Source: Bacteroidota bacterium
Lineage (GTDB): Bacteria > Bacteroidota > Kryptoniia > Kryptoniales > JAKASW01
Length of the DNA stretch: 6,005 nt
Assembly: GCA_021785235.1 (NCBI GenBank)
Contig: JAJYGB010000326.1
Span: 1-6,005 of the forward strand
Direction: 5' to 3'
Under the pieces are notes generated by a model. It searched no databases, was not told where the DNA came from, and saw only the letters and a list, made by a program, of their open reading frames with translations. Position numbers and translations under genes: made by a program. This document shows positions 5,095 through 6,005 of this stretch, piece by piece (position 1 is the stretch's first letter; every line of letters starts with the position of its first letter).

Positions 5095-6005
5095 ATGCCA
5101 AACCTTTACCAAGACATAGAGATCCAGGAAGTAGGGTTCGGGCTTAGAGAAAAGCTCGACAACCTGCCGCGCCTGCCGGGCGTGTACCAGTTCAAAAACG
5201 CCGAAGATAAAATCATCTATGTAGGCAAGGCTAAGATCCTCCGCAACCGCGTTCGGTCGTACTTCCAAAAGGGGCACAACCACGACCCGAAGACGAGGGC
5301 GCTCGTATCCAGGATCGCCGGCCTGGAGGTCATCGTCACCGACACGGAGATGGAGGCGCTGATACTTGAGAACACTCTCATAAAAAAACTCAAGCCAAGA
5401 TACAACATCGACCTCCGCGACGATAAGAGCTACCCCTACATCGTCGTCACGAACGAGCCTTTTCCCAGGGTTTACGTCACGCGAAAGGTAAGGCAGGACG
5501 GATCGCGTTATTACGGGCCGTACACTGATGTCAAGACGATGCGGTTCGCCCTGAAATCGGTGCGCGACATCTTCCAGATAAGGAGCTGCCGGCTTCCGCT
5601 CACAGTCGAAGGAATAGCCAGAAAGAAATGGAAGATCTGCCTCGACTACCATATCGGGAAATGCGGCGGACCGTGCGAAGGCATTGTTTCTCTGGAAGAC
5701 TACAACGCGATGATCTCGCAAATCGATCGGCTCCTGCAGGGCAAGACCCACGACCTCGTCGCGCAGCTGACCGAAGACATGAAAATTTACTCGGAACGGC
5801 TCGAGTTCGAAAAAGCCGGCGAGGCTAAGAAGAAAATCGAGGCGATCGAAGTCTATACCGAAAAGCAGAAGATGGTTTCGTTCGAACTTGTGGAGCGGGA
5901 TATAATCGCCGCCGTCAGCGAAGGCGACGACGGCTGCGGCGTGATATTCAAGGTGCGCGACGGCAAACTGGTCGGCAAGCAGCACTTCTACCTCTCCAAC
6001 GTTTC
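5095..6005 (+). CDS. uvrC: Excinuclease ABC subunit C, N-terminal half (runs off the right edge)
   Basis: UvrC makes both incisions around a bulky lesion in nucleotide excision repair, acting with UvrA and UvrB. About 303 codons are visible of a usual length near 600. The GIY-YIG nuclease domain, responsible for the 3' cut, spans residues 25-105: PGVY (28-31), IYVGKAKILRNRVRSYF (41-57) with Y42 and R52, and EALILEN (87-93) with the likely metal-binding E92. Next come four cysteines C165, C182, C190 and C194, arranged as CX16CX7CX3C. The UvrB-binding UVR motif lies around 210-250 (LTEDMKIYSERLEFEKAGEA). The C-terminal RNase H-like nuclease domain is beyond the edge. ATG 5095 is the usual family start, and TAA at 5071-5073 closes the frame just upstream. 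No good Shine-Dalgarno sequence precedes it; only GAG at 5086-5088. It probably depends on transcription through the epimerase gene. Confidence 0.96.
   Translation, partial: MPNLYQDIEIQEVGFGLREKLDNLPRLPGVYQFKNAEDKIIYVGKAKILRNRVRSYFQKGHNHDPKTRALVSRIAGLEVIVTDTEMEALILENTLIKKLKPRYNIDLRDDKSYPYIVVTNEPFPRVYVTRKVRQDGSRYYGPYTDVKTMRFALKSVRDIFQIRSCRLPLTVEGIARKKWKICLDYHIGKCGGPCEGIVSLEDYNAMISQIDRLLQGKTHDLVAQLTEDMKIYSERLEFEKAGEAKKKIEAIEVYTEKQKMVSFELVERDIIAAVSEGDDGCGVIFKVRDGKLVGKQHFYLSNV

Noticed and set aside
5020..5985. Long open frame antisense to uvrC
   Set aside because: It mirrors the uvrC coding region, whose plus-strand product has clear GIY-YIG, cysteine and UVR motifs. The antisense product has no recognisable feature.

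Overview
This window carries ordinary bacterial chromosomal genes with no mobile element, CRISPR array, tRNA or rRNA. The gene set suggests the Bacteroidota/Chlorobiota/Ignavibacteria (FCB) superphylum: a very small PUR-alpha-like (DUF3276) protein, a multi-SLBB polysaccharide export protein, a plant/cyanobacterial-type dihydroxy-acid dehydratase and a methylmalonyl-CoA epimerase. Clear Shine-Dalgarno sequences on ilvD, the channel-like gene, the PUR gene, ssb and the epimerase argue against typical Bacteroidia and favour an Ignavibacteria/Chlorobi-like lineage. This placement is inference.

Layout. Two genes run on the minus strand at the left: the N-terminal part of ilvD (1-943, continuing off the left edge) and a small two-helix channel-like membrane protein (1113-1457) with a good promoter at 1482-1509. 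From 1623 everything runs on the plus strand: an orphan SLBB/Wza-type exporter (1623-3356) with its terminator; a PUR-alpha-like gene (3622-3849) with a promoter and a structured leader; ssb (4053-4466) with a textbook terminator; methylmalonyl-CoA epimerase (4590-4997); and the N-terminal half of uvrC (5095 to the right edge).

The genes do not form one pathway. Terminators after the exporter, the PUR gene and ssb suggest mostly single-gene transcripts. Only the epimerase-uvrC pair is likely to be co-transcribed.

The most interesting part is 3500-3622. A sigma70-like promoter is followed by an RNA that can fold into a three-way junction. The apical loop of its second arm holds a complete translation start (AGGA plus ATG) for a 14-residue leader peptide, MAKSPWFEAFLNGK, which ends 13 bases before the PUR gene's ATG. 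This looks like an undescribed translational control leader, possibly for autoregulation by the PUR RNA-binding protein. Other structure worth checking is a 31-base inverted repeat filling the epimerase-uvrC gap, and two mutually exclusive hairpins upstream of ssb.
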